From NCBI GenBank assembly GCA_009693235.1, contig SHXR01000005.1, positions 23,373 through 87,372 of the forward strand: a stretch of DNA of 64,000 bases. The letters are read 5' to 3'. Numbering within the stretch: position 1 is the first letter of the stretch; each line of letters begins with the position of its first letter. Positions 19,076-27,661 of the stretch are shown here, in pieces. This stretch comes from Betaproteobacteria bacterium (GTDB lineage Bacteria; Pseudomonadota; Gammaproteobacteria; Burkholderiales; SG8-39). Below the pieces are notes generated by a model. That model was not told the DNA's origin. It saw only the letters and a list, made by a program, of their open reading frames with translations, and did not search any database. The translations under genes and the position numbers were made by a program.

Positions 19076-21430
19076 TCACTTTCCAAATGGATTCGCGCCC
19101 GTAGCACGAATCCTGCGCCAGATCGATTCTGAAGTGATCGGCATTGGGATATCGCGGACGCCAAACGGGGCGAGTGCGTTGACGACCGCGTTCACGATTA
19201 CACCCAGCGCAGGCGTGGTGCCACCTTCGCCACCTGCCTTGATGCCGAACGGATTGGTCGGCGATAGCACTTCGACGATCTCCGTTTCGAACATCGGCAA
19301 CTGATCAGCACGCGGCAATACGTAGTCCATGAGCGATCCGCACAACGGCTGTCCGGACTGCGGGTCAACGAAACATTGTTCCCAGAGCGCTTGACCGACG
19401 CCTTGCGCAATCCCTCCGTGCGTCTGACCATGCACGATCATCGGATTAATGCAGCGGCCGACATCATCGACGGCCGCGTAACGCGTCAACGTCAGGGCGC
19501 CGGTTTCCGGATCGATCTCGCATTCGCAGATCGCACAACCATTCGGGAATACCGGATCATGCATTTCATTGTCGGCAATGGTGGCAAGCCTTGCAGCCGG
19601 ATCGCGCGCGGCGCTCTCCCGTGCCAAACTGAGAAAGTCGATTCGCCGGTCGGTGCCGATCACATTGAAATGCGCATCCTTGAATTCGATCTCGGCGGCA
19701 TTCACTTCGAACAAAGCGGCCGCGAGTGCCTTGCCCTGCTCAATCAAATCGCGCCCGCCGATCGACATCACCGTCGCCGCATGACGCATCGAGCGTCCGG
19801 AGTGCGAACCACCGCCGATGCTCACGATGTCGGTGTCACCCATCATGATGTCCACCGCATCGAGCGGCACGCCGAGCAGCGACGCCACCACTTGCGCGAA
19901 GCTGGTCTCATGACCCTGCCCGCTTGGTTGTGTCCCAATCACCACGCGCACCCGCCCCTCAGGCAAGACCGCCATTTCCGCCCGCTCGCGTGGCGCACCG
20001 ATGGATGACTCGACATAGTGCGCGAGGCCACGGCCCAACAATCGCCCGCGTGACCGCGCCTCGGACTTGCGCTTTGCAAAACCTTCCCAATCGGCGATGC
20101 GCATGGCAAGCGTCATGTTCGTATCGTAGGTACCACTGTCATACTGTGATCCTACCGCGTTCGCATACGGCATCTGCGCAGGGGATACGAGATTGCGACG
20201 CCTGAGTTCGATCGGATCCATGCCGATCTTGGCGGCAGCCAGATCGACCATCCGCTCGATGGCGTAGGTCACTTCCGGGCGCCCGGAGCTGCGATAGGCC
20301 TGGGTGGACATCGTATTGGTAAACACCGAGCGACTGCGCAGGCTTGCGACAGGAATGTCGTACGACCCCGTGACCAATCCCGAACCTTTACCAAGCGGGG
20401 AAAGCGATACGCAGCGAGCCCCTGCATTCGAAAGATTGGCGGCGCGGAGTGCAAGAAATTTTCCATCGCGGTTCAAGGCGAGTTCTACATCGGTCACGAG
20501 GTCGCGACCCTGGTAATCACTGATGAAGGATTCCGAGCGCGCCGCCGTGTACTTGACCGGTCGCCCGAGTTTGCCCGTCGCCCACAGCACCAACCCGAAC
20601 TCGACGAACACCCGATTGCGCGAGCCGAAATTGCCACCGACGTCATAGGAGAGCACGCGCAACCGATCCGGCTGGATACCAAGCACCTCGGCAAGCTCGC
20701 GCTTCTGTCGAACCGCTCCACCGCTGCCGGCATAAAGCGTGTAGCGGCCGGTGGCGGGGTCAAAGTCTGCTAATGCCGCGCGTGGCTCCATCGTCACCGC
20801 CGTCACACGCTGCGCGTGAAACGAAGCCGTCACCACATGGTCAGCCGCCGCGAAAGCGCGATCCGTCGCCTCGCGATCGCCAAACCACGTCTCGACGAAT
20901 ACGTTGTCCGGTGCTTCATTCCATAAGCGGGGCGCATCGGGCAGGACGGCCTTGCGGGAGTCGATCACCCACGGCAACTCGGCGTACTCGACATCGACCA
21001 GTTCAGCTGCCTCCATTGCAATGGCTCGCGATTCGGCCACGACCATCGCCACCGCTTCGCCGACATGGCGCGCTTTATCATGCGGCAGCAAGACATGCGG
21101 CCCAATGAACACCGCGCGACCCGCGGGCGGGGTGAGCTTCATGTCGTACTTGGTTTGCGGGAACGGGCTGTGCGGGATGGCGCCCAAGCGATCACCGCGG
21201 CAATCCTCGCCGGTGAAAACACCCAGTACGCCGGGAAGGTGACGCGCCTGACTGGTATCGATACGCACGATGCGAGCATGCGGATACGGCGAACGAACCA
21301 TCGCCGCGTAGACCTGCCCAGGTAGGGAAAAATCATCGGTAAATTTTCCTTGGCCAGTGAGAAGGCGGGCGTCTTCCTTGCGGACGACCGGGTCACCGAC
21401 CACGCCTACGCTCAGATTTCGAACTGACAA
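19076..21430 (-). CDS. Molybdenum hydroxylase large subunit (xanthine dehydrogenase/CoxL family)
   Basis: A 784-residue molybdopterin-cytosine-dinucleotide-type large subunit. It opens VGDPVVRKEDARLLTGQGKF, has GGNFGSRN, QAYRSSGRPE, TQPSGQGHET and KAGGEGGTTP, where the Glu is the catalytic base. The AYR motif differs from the AYRCSFR of true CO dehydrogenase, so another substrate such as an N-heterocycle or aldehyde is expected. The start is TTG at 21430 with GGAGG eight bases upstream. The medium (FAD) and small (2Fe-2S) subunits are not encoded nearby, which is unusual. It is cotranscribed with a Bug gene. Confidence 0.92.
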   Translation of the reverse strand: MSVRNLSVGVVGDPVVRKEDARLLTGQGKFTDDFSLPGQVYAAMVRSPYPHARIVRIDTSQARHLPGVLGVFTGEDCRGDRLGAIPHSPFPQTKYDMKLTPPAGRAVFIGPHVLLPHDKARHVGEAVAMVVAESRAIAMEAAELVDVEYAELPWVIDSRKAVLPDAPRLWNEAPDNVFVETWFGDREATDRAFAAADHVVTASFHAQRVTAVTMEPRAALADFDPATGRYTLYAGSGGAVRQKRELAEVLGIQPDRLRVLSYDVGGNFGSRNRVFVEFGLVLWATGKLGRPVKYTAARSESFISDYQGRDLVTDVELALNRDGKFLALRAANLSNAGARCVSLSPLGKGSGLVTGSYDIPVASLRSRSVFTNTMSTQAYRSSGRPEVTYAIERMVDLAAAKIGMDPIELRRRNLVSPAQMPYANAVGSQYDSGTYDTNMTLAMRIADWEGFAKRKSEARSRGRLLGRGLAHYVESSIGAPRERAEMAVLPEGRVRVVIGTQPSGQGHETSFAQVVASLLGVPLDAVDIMMGDTDIVSIGGGSHSGRSMRHAATVMSIGGRDLIEQGKALAAALFEVNAAEIEFKDAHFNVIGTDRRIDFLSLARESAARDPAARLATIADNEMHDPVFPNGCAICECEIDPETGALTLTRYAAVDDVGRCINPMIVHGQTHGGIAQGVGQALWEQCFVDPQSGQPLCGSLMDYVLPRADQLPMFETEIVEVLSPTNPFGIKAGGEGGTTPALGVIVNAVVNALAPFGVRDIPMPITSESIWRRIRATGANPFGK

Positions 21431-21934
21431 ACGATGGCCTCCGAATAGCGGTCCGTGACGATCTGCGACGATTGACGAGGCGCCTTACGGCAATCGCTAG
21501 CGCGTCTCGTCACCCATGGATTCACCGGCACGCAGCATAGCGCACGCAATGCCGATCGGCATTGGCCGTCACCGCAATCATCAACCGTTGTCACGATTGA
21601 CTGCATGCGCGATCGGCGGGAATAAAGGGCCGGACGCGCGACGCACATCGTGCCGGATCGCCCCGCCACAACGAATGGTTACCTGCCGCTGCACAAACCG
21701 GTAATGGCCGGAGCGCTGCGCGCGGCGATGCAGCAACTCTTAGGTGGTGGCGCACCGATCACTTGACATGGAAGGAGCGGCCACATCGGCAGCGCAGCCG
21801 GCTGGGCCTACGGTTTTCGATCAGCGGAACGCTGACCACATCAAGGGTCATCCCGAACGATCGCGATGCATGCTATACAGCCGATGACGGCGCACGCTTC
21901 CAGCGGCGCGTTCGCAACCACTTAGGAGCGACCC
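21431..21934. other. Intergenic region between divergent genes, no convincing gene
   Basis: These 504 bp separate the CoxL-type gene from the ABC importer. Plus-strand bases around 21655-21768 can be read as NGYLPLHKPVMAGALRAAMQ followed by a few residues and TGA, which looks like the tail of a lost protein that I cannot identify. An AGGAG box at 21923-21927 belongs to the next gene. No promoter could be called with confidence. Confidence 0.4.
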
Positions 21935-21946
21935 TTGAAATTCTAG

Positions 21947-22945
21947 ATGTCCTGTGCCATCGCAACCCTGTCGGCGGCGTTATCAATAAACACGGCTTTC
22001 GCCCAATCGATAACGGTGCGTTTCGGTTCGGTCGGCGGCGCCACCGATGCCGGCGTGTACATCGCCGATGAGCTCGGCTATTTCAAGGAAGCAGGCCTCG
22101 TCATCGACATGCAGCGGATGAGCAATGCGCCCTCGCTCACCGCGGCGATCGCCACCAATCAGCTCGATGTGGCCGGCATCTCGATCACCCCCGGCCTGTA
22201 CACCGCGGTCCAGCAATCCTTGAACCTCAGGATCGTGGGCGACAAGCAAAGCCTTCGTCCGGGATTCTCAGCAACGCGCGTGGTCGTCAAACCAGACCTC
22301 GTGCGCACGACCGAAGCGGAAACGATCAAGAGTCTCAAGGGCAAGAAATTCGCCATCAGCGCCAAAACAGCGGCCGTCTACCTCCTGTTGCAGCGCCTGC
22401 TCGCCAAACACGGCATGACGCTTGCGGACGTACAGATTGTCGAGCTTGTGTATCCCAACATGCTCGCCGCCATGGCGAGCGGCGCGGTTGATGCCGCGTT
22501 GAACCTCGAACCGTTCCTGTCGCAGACCGTGCAGGCGGGCGTCGGCCGGGTCGTTCACGACCTCATTGAACTTGTTCCCGATCGCAATGCGACGATCGTA
22601 CCGCTTGTCTACAGTGAAAATTTCGCGAAGGGCCCGGCGGCGCAGCGCTTCATGACCGCCTACATGAAAGGCGTGCGCGTCTACAACGATGCATTCGGCG
22701 CCAATCGCGACAAGGAGCGCATCATTGATGTCATCGCGCGGCGCGGCAAGATCGATCCGAAAGTGATCCGCGAGGGCTTCACCGCGGGCCTTGACCCAAA
22801 CCAAAGCGTGAACATCGCCGCACTGGAGGCCTTCCAGAAATTTTTCGTCGAGCAGAACATGATTCGCACGCCGATCGATGTCCACCGGATCGTCGACACT
22901 TCGTTCGCAAAGGCCGCCATTCAAGCGCTTGGGCCCTACCAGTAG
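21947..22945 (+). CDS. NitT/TauT-type ABC transporter substrate-binding protein
   Basis: A 332-residue NMT1/THI5-like binding protein with RFGSVGGATDAGVYIADELGYF, PSLTAAIATNQLDVAG and SLKGKKFAIS. The export signal MSCAIATLSAALSINTAFAQ lacks the usual basic N-terminus. An in-frame TTG at 21935, seven bases after AGGAG, would add MKF and then hits TAG at 21944-21946. The original start was therefore probably this TTG with a sense codon in place of TAG. Translation from the ATG at 21947 may still work, but its spacing from AGGAG is long. It is followed by the matching ATPase and permease. Substrate class: aromatic or sulfonate-like small molecules (inference). Confidence 0.88.
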   Translation: MSCAIATLSAALSINTAFAQSITVRFGSVGGATDAGVYIADELGYFKEAGLVIDMQRMSNAPSLTAAIATNQLDVAGISITPGLYTAVQQSLNLRIVGDKQSLRPGFSATRVVVKPDLVRTTEAETIKSLKGKKFAISAKTAAVYLLLQRLLAKHGMTLADVQIVELVYPNMLAAMASGAVDAALNLEPFLSQTVQAGVGRVVHDLIELVPDRNATIVPLVYSENFAKGPAAQRFMTAYMKGVRVYNDAFGANRDKERIIDVIARRGKIDPKVIREGFTAGLDPNQSVNIAALEAFQKFFVEQNMIRTPIDVHRIVDTSFAKAAIQALGPYQ

Positions 22946-22960
22946 CGGCAGGCGACATCC

Positions 22961-23833
22961 ATGCAAGCCGCCGCGAGCAGTACCGCGCTTCGCCTCGCCG
23001 AGGTGAGAAAGATGTTTCTCACCCGCAATGGTCAGGTGGTCAATGCACTGGCCGGCGTGTCGCTTGAGGTAGGACGCAGTGAAGTAGTCGCGGTGCTGGG
23101 CCCAAGCGGCTGCGGCAAGAGCACGCTGCTTCGCGTATTGGCCGGGCTCGACGATGCGTACAACGGCACGATCAACTCGGACCGGGCGGCCGGCGCGGAT
23201 GCACGCACGACCGAACGGCTGCAAAGCGCCACGGTGTTCCAGACCGATTCGACCCTGCCGTGGATGACCGTCGAGCAGAATCTTCGCGTGGGCCTTGCGG
23301 GCTTGTCGATCGATCGCGCTACGCAGAAGGAGCGCATCGACCGGTATCTGGGTCTCGTTGGCCTCGCGGATTTCCGCAATGCGTATCCGCATGAACTGTC
23401 GGGCGGCATGCGCCAACGCGTGGCGATTGCACGCGCGCTTGCCTCCGAACCGCTGCTGCTCCTGATGGATGAGCCGCTCGCCGCGCTCGATGCGCAAACG
23501 CGACTGGTGATGCAGCAGGAATTGCTGGCGATCTGGGCCGTTACGCGCTCGACGGTGGTGTACGTCACGCACGATATCGCCGAGGCTTTGGCATTGGCCG
23601 ATCGCGTCGTGGTGATGTCGGCCAGGCCTGGTCGCATCAAGAGCGTTCACGATGTGCCGTTCCCCCGCGACCGCGATGTGATCGAAATGCGCAGGCATCC
23701 GGCGTTTCGCGAACTGGAAGTCGCGCTGTGGAAATCCGTCGCCGAGGAGGTGGGCAGCAGCCTGGGCGCCCCCGCCAAACCGGCCGCGAGCACAATAGGA
23801 GTGCGCATTGACGACATCGCCCGTAGCGTCTGA
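22961..23833 (+). CDS. ABC transporter ATP-binding protein (SsuB/TauB-like)
   Basis: A 290-residue ATPase with Walker A GPSGCGKST, signature LSGGMRQRVAIARAL, Walker B LLLMDEPLAALDA and switch His in YVTHDIAEAL. It energises the NitT/TauT-type importer with the binding protein 15 bp upstream and the permease that overlaps its end by 26 bp. Confidence 0.93.
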   Translation: MQAAASSTALRLAEVRKMFLTRNGQVVNALAGVSLEVGRSEVVAVLGPSGCGKSTLLRVLAGLDDAYNGTINSDRAAGADARTTERLQSATVFQTDSTLPWMTVEQNLRVGLAGLSIDRATQKERIDRYLGLVGLADFRNAYPHELSGGMRQRVAIARALASEPLLLLMDEPLAALDAQTRLVMQQELLAIWAVTRSTVVYVTHDIAEALALADRVVVMSARPGRIKSVHDVPFPRDRDVIEMRRHPAFRELEVALWKSVAEEVGSSLGAPAKPAASTIGVRIDDIARSV

Positions 23834-24650
23834 CGATCCGGCGACGCGCGCCATCGTCGCGCGCACGCTCGCCCTGCAGCGGCGCCAATCGATCATGCGG
23901 ATCGTGTTGGGCGCGGGCTTCCCCCTTGCGCTGTTCATTCTGTGGGAAGTGTTGGCACGCACCGGTTTGATCGATCAGCGCTTCTTTCCCGCGCCAAGCC
24001 GCATCATTGCGACCACTCTTGACACCTTGGGCAACGCAACCGACCGCAGGCAACTTTCCGCCGGCCTCCTGGTGACGCTTGCGCGCCTCACAGTCGGCTT
24101 TGTACTTGGTGCCGGGATCGGCATTCTCGCGGGCATACTGATGGGCCTCTATATGCCGATTCGATTCGCGCTCGGGCCGATGGTCTACGCAACGTTCCCG
24201 ACGCCCAAGATCGCGATCTTTCCGCTGTTGATCGTGATGTTCGGCATCGGCGATGCGAGCAAGATGGCGCTCGTCGCGTTGGGCGTGTTTTTCATGACCT
24301 GCATGAGTACGTTGTCGGGCGTGCTCTATGCGAACCCGATCTACGCGGATGTTGCACAGGCCTTTCGCATCCCGACGTGGACGCGCTGGACGCGGGTGAT
24401 CATTCCGTCGGCGTTGCCCGCGATCGTCACCGGCCTCAAGCTAGGCCTGGGGCAAGCGCTGATCCTGGTGGTGTCTGCAGAGTTCGTCTCGTCCCAGAAC
24501 GGCCTGGGCCATTTCATCTGGAATTCCTGGCAGGTACTCGATATTCCGCGCATGTTCATGGGGCTGGTCGTGGTCGGCATCATCGGCGGCTGCGCGGTCT
24601 TGGCGGGCGATACCCTGGAGCGACGCCTGATTCCGTGGGCGCGGCATTGA
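23808..24650 (+). CDS. ABC transporter permease (SsuC/TauC-like)
   Basis: A 280-residue inner-membrane protein with about six hydrophobic segments, for example LGAGFPLALFILWEVL and VGFVLGAGIGILAGILMGLY, and the EAA loop region ADVAQAFRIPTWTRWTRVII. The start is TTG at 23808 with AGGAG six bases upstream, inside the ATPase gene. Together with 21947-23833 it completes a three-component importer, whose last gene is followed after 25 bp by a NicC-like monooxygenase. Confidence 0.92.
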   Translation: MTTSPVASDDPATRAIVARTLALQRRQSIMRIVLGAGFPLALFILWEVLARTGLIDQRFFPAPSRIIATTLDTLGNATDRRQLSAGLLVTLARLTVGFVLGAGIGILAGILMGLYMPIRFALGPMVYATFPTPKIAIFPLLIVMFGIGDASKMALVALGVFFMTCMSTLSGVLYANPIYADVAQAFRIPTWTRWTRVIIPSALPAIVTGLKLGLGQALILVVSAEFVSSQNGLGHFIWNSWQVLDIPRMFMGLVVVGIIGGCAVLAGDTLERRLIPWARH

Positions 24651-24675
24651 AAAAACTTCTGAAGAGGATTGTGCT

Positions 24676-25818
24676 GTGAGCGATCAACCCCTGACGGTTG
24701 CGATTGTCGGTGCGGGCATCGGCGGCCTGGCCGCTGCTGCATGCCTGCGTCGATGCGGCATCGATGCCACGATCTATGAGCAGTCGAGCCGCTTCACCCG
24801 CGTGGGCGCAGGCATCCAGATGAGCCCGAATGCGATGCGGGTCCTGCGCGCCATAGGCCTGGAAGAGTACCTGCGGCGCATCGCCTTCACACCGACATCG
24901 TTTCTCAATCGCGAGTGGAACACCGGCACGGTGACGAACGATCATCCGCTCGGTGCCGAAGCGGAAGAGCGATTTGGGGCGCCCTATCTCCTCATGCATC
25001 GCGCCGATCTGCATGAAGCGATCGCATCGACCGTGCCGGCGCAGGCGGTGCTTCGCAATCGCAAGCTGATCGGGCTGGAACAAGACGCCCATCGCGCGAC
25101 GCTGCGCTTCGAGGATGGCTCCACGGTGAACGCCGATGTGGTGATCGGCGCCGATGGGGTGCATTCAGTGGTACGCGAATGGATGCTCGGCGCGGAAAGC
25201 CCGCGCTGGACCGGTCGTGTGGCGTATCGCGCGACGTTTCCCGCCGCGCTCCTCGGTGGCATGGGGATCGAGCCCGCCTGCACCAAATGGTGGGGCCCTG
25301 ACCGGCACATCGTCATGTACTACACCACCGCGGCGCGCGACGAAGTGTATTTTGTGACTAGCCAGCCCGAGCCGGTGGAATGGATGACGCGGGAGTCGTG
25401 GTCCGCGACCGGCGACCTCCGTGTCCTGCGTGAGGCGTTCGCGGGCTTTCATCCGAAAGTCGAGCGCTTTCTCGCCGCGTGCCCACAAGTGAACAAGTGG
25501 GTGCTGCTCGAACGCGATCCACTACCGAAGTGGTGCGAGGGCCGCGTGACCCTGCTGGGCGATGCATGCCACCCGATGACGCCCTACATGGCCCAGGGTG
25601 CAGCGACATCACTGGAAGACGCGGCGGTACTGTCCCGCTGCCTGGAAGGCGTGGATGCCGACGGCATTCCCCAGGCCTTGCGCCGCTTCGAGGCGCACCG
25701 GCAGCCACGCACGGCAGAAGTCCAGCTCTCGTCCCACACCAACACCTGGATGCAGCGACGCACCGATCCGGCCTGGGTGTACGGCTACGATGCGTGGACG
25801 GCGCCGCTCGATGCTTGA
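24676..25818 (+). CDS. FAD-dependent monooxygenase, 6-hydroxynicotinate 3-monooxygenase (NicC)-like
   Basis: A 380-residue group A flavin hydroxylase. It has the FAD motif VAIVGAGIGGLAAAACL, the DG motif VIGADGVHSVVRE and the second FAD motif VTLLGDACHPMTPYMAQGA. CTKWWGPDRHIVMYYTTAAR with RDEVYFVT, and the end DPAWVYGYD, closely match NicC of aerobic nicotinate degradation as I remember it, so an N-heterocyclic or hydroxyaromatic acid is the likely substrate. The start is GTG at 24676 behind GAGG. It is cotranscribed with the ABC importer, which therefore probably imports the substrate. The molybdenum hydroxylase upstream would fit ring hydroxylation in the same route (inference). Confidence 0.85.
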   Translation: MSDQPLTVAIVGAGIGGLAAAACLRRCGIDATIYEQSSRFTRVGAGIQMSPNAMRVLRAIGLEEYLRRIAFTPTSFLNREWNTGTVTNDHPLGAEAEERFGAPYLLMHRADLHEAIASTVPAQAVLRNRKLIGLEQDAHRATLRFEDGSTVNADVVIGADGVHSVVREWMLGAESPRWTGRVAYRATFPAALLGGMGIEPACTKWWGPDRHIVMYYTTAARDEVYFVTSQPEPVEWMTRESWSATGDLRVLREAFAGFHPKVERFLAACPQVNKWVLLERDPLPKWCEGRVTLLGDACHPMTPYMAQGAATSLEDAAVLSRCLEGVDADGIPQALRRFEAHRQPRTAEVQLSSHTNTWMQRRTDPAWVYGYDAWTAPLDA

Positions 25819-25945
25819 ATCGCACGCTTTGCGACCGTTGCCGTCGTATCGTGGTGTGAAAGGAATGCTCGGTCCACTGGCCGAGCGCTGCGACTGCAGC
25901 AGGGGTAGGGTCGAGTGGCATTTGACCGCCGACGCGAGTGTGACG

Positions 25946-27286
25946 TCAGGTAGCGAGATTCTCGCGTAGCGTGCGGCCCGTATAGGCGGTTCGGTAACGC
26001 CCGCGCCGTTGCAGCTCGGGCACGAGGTAGTCGATGATGTTGAGCATGATCGCGCGTGGTGCGCCCTGCGATACGGAAATCATGAATCCGCCGCGCCGGC
26101 CGGTCGCCTCGAACATCTCCTCCAGCTGATCGGCAACCTGCGCCGCGGTTCCCGCGATGGTGAGGCTATAGCCGGTGGCAGCGTGCAAGCCATGCCGGAA
26201 AAACTCTTCGCGAGTGATCTCGGCGTGCTCGCCGTATTTTTTCAGCAACAAACCCACGAATCCGACCGGCGATGCATTGGCGGCGACGATGCGCTCCTGC
26301 AGCTCGCGCAAAGAAAACCGCGGCGGCAGTTGCGACATGTCATAGCCAGAATTATGCGAGAGCCAAACGCCCGCGGCCTCCTCCGGAACGCCTTCCATCA
26401 GCGATTCACGCAGCGCAATGGCCTCGGCCTCGGTCTCACCGACGATGATGCGGATTGACCACAGGATACCGACCTTCTCTGGATCTTTGCCTTCGGCCAC
26501 CAGTGCGACATCGAGTTCCTCGCGCTGTTTCACCATGAGCGGCAGCGCCTTGGTCAGTCCGAACACATGATCCGCGACATGCGCGGCCGCCTTCGTGCCA
26601 CGCGGTGATCCCCCCGCCTGCAAGACGATCGGGGAGATCTGCGGTGAGGGCACTACGCTGAGCGGCCCTTTGACCTTGAAGTATTTTCCCTTGTGGTTGA
26701 TATGGCGCACCTTGGCGGGATCGGCCACGATGCCGGTCTTCTTATCCCACACGAACGCATCAGGATCGACGCTGGTCCACAATGCACGGCACACATCGAT
26801 GAACTCCTCCAGCCGATCGTAGCGATCGTTATGGTCGGGGAGCTCGTCGTACCCATAGTTGCCGTAGTCGGCGCGCCGCTGCGAGGTGACCACGTTGAAC
26901 GCCATGCGACCGTTGGTAATATGGTCCATTGAATTCAACAGACGCGCGGTATAAAACGGATGCATGAACGTGGACGAGTAGGTTAGACCGTAACCAATGT
27001 GGGAGGTCACGCGTGACATGGCGGTGATCCACGGACTCATGTCGAATCGGGGCCAGGCGACACCGTAACGGACGGCGTCATCGATCGATCCCTTCCATGT
27101 GTCGGGGATGCCGGTCGAGTCGCCCAGAAATATCAAATCGAACCCACCACGCTCGGCGGTACGGGCCGCTTCTTCGAACATGCCTATGTTCGGGTGGTGC
27201 TGATCCACCCAGGATCCGGGCATCCGCCAATGCGACTCCACATGCGTCCATGAAATGTCGAAGGCGAGCTGAATGCGCTTTTTCAT
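25946..27286 (-). CDS. NtaA/SnaA/DszA-family flavin-dependent monooxygenase
   Basis: The start at ATG 27286 (GGAG upstream) gives 446 residues, the normal size; the frame runs on to 27409 without conserved residues. It is a luciferase-like TIM barrel with MKKRIQLAFDISWTHVESHW, DLIFLGDSTG, RMAFNVVTSQRRADYGNYG, YDRLEEFIDVCRALW and PIVLQAGGSPRGTKAAA. The class uses FMNH2 supplied by a reductase and attacks C-N or C-S bonds in chelators, dibenzothiophene sulfone or similar compounds. No flavin reductase is adjacent. It converges with the NicC-like gene and ends 127 bp from it. Confidence 0.88.
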   Translation of the reverse strand: MKKRIQLAFDISWTHVESHWRMPGSWVDQHHPNIGMFEEAARTAERGGFDLIFLGDSTGIPDTWKGSIDDAVRYGVAWPRFDMSPWITAMSRVTSHIGYGLTYSSTFMHPFYTARLLNSMDHITNGRMAFNVVTSQRRADYGNYGYDELPDHNDRYDRLEEFIDVCRALWTSVDPDAFVWDKKTGIVADPAKVRHINHKGKYFKVKGPLSVVPSPQISPIVLQAGGSPRGTKAAAHVADHVFGLTKALPLMVKQREELDVALVAEGKDPEKVGILWSIRIIVGETEAEAIALRESLMEGVPEEAAGVWLSHNSGYDMSQLPPRFSLRELQERIVAANASPVGFVGLLLKKYGEHAEITREEFFRHGLHAATGYSLTIAGTAAQVADQLEEMFEATGRRGGFMISVSQGAPRAIMLNIIDYLVPELQRRGRYRTAYTGRTLRENLAT

Positions 27287-27430
27287 CGGTACCGACTCCA
27301 GTGTTCGCGACATACGATAACAGACGAATTGGCCCGCAGAAAAAACCATAGGGTCTCCGCATTGCACCATTCCTGCGCGCCGCCACCCATATTCGTGCGT
27401 GGCAGCCATCCCTTTGTCAACGCGTGATTG

Positions 27431-27537
27431 TTCGGGAAACGCTGATTAAACTATTTCGCGTAATCAGCGTAATCAGCGTTATCATATTATTCGGGGAGTT
27501 ACGAGGGGGTGAGCACCCTTGTTCAGTTATTCCTTCG
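27431..27537. mobile_element. MITE, copy 2 (99 bp element plus 4-bp target duplication)
   Basis: The element at 27435-27533 is flanked by TTCG at 27431-27434 and 27534-27537. The ends are GGAAACGCTGATTAAA and, inverted, GGAATAACTGAACAAG. The central hairpin now reads GGGGGTG-AG-CACCC. It is ten bases longer than copies 1 and 3 because the segment TAATCAGCG is present twice. It fills much of the 375 bp between the divergent NtaA-like gene and livH, so it may sit within the Liv promoter region. The rest of this gap shows no gene. Confidence 0.85.
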
Positions 27538-27661
27538 GTTCATACTGAATCGCGATGAAGACCATGCGCGGCTCATCGCAGGAATCTGGCGAGGCCAAGG
27601 CGTCGCCCTGCCGCGATTTCGGGTCCCGTAGAAACGGATCGATTCACTGGAGTACTTGCTG

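Noticed and set aside
21655..21768. Possible protein tail before the ABC importer.
   Set aside because: About 35 codons with coding-like sequence but no start and no recognised family; too little to call a gene.
22268..23962. A 564-codon minus-strand frame.
   Set aside because: It lies antisense to the ABC binding protein and ATPase, both with full motifs; a high-GC shadow.
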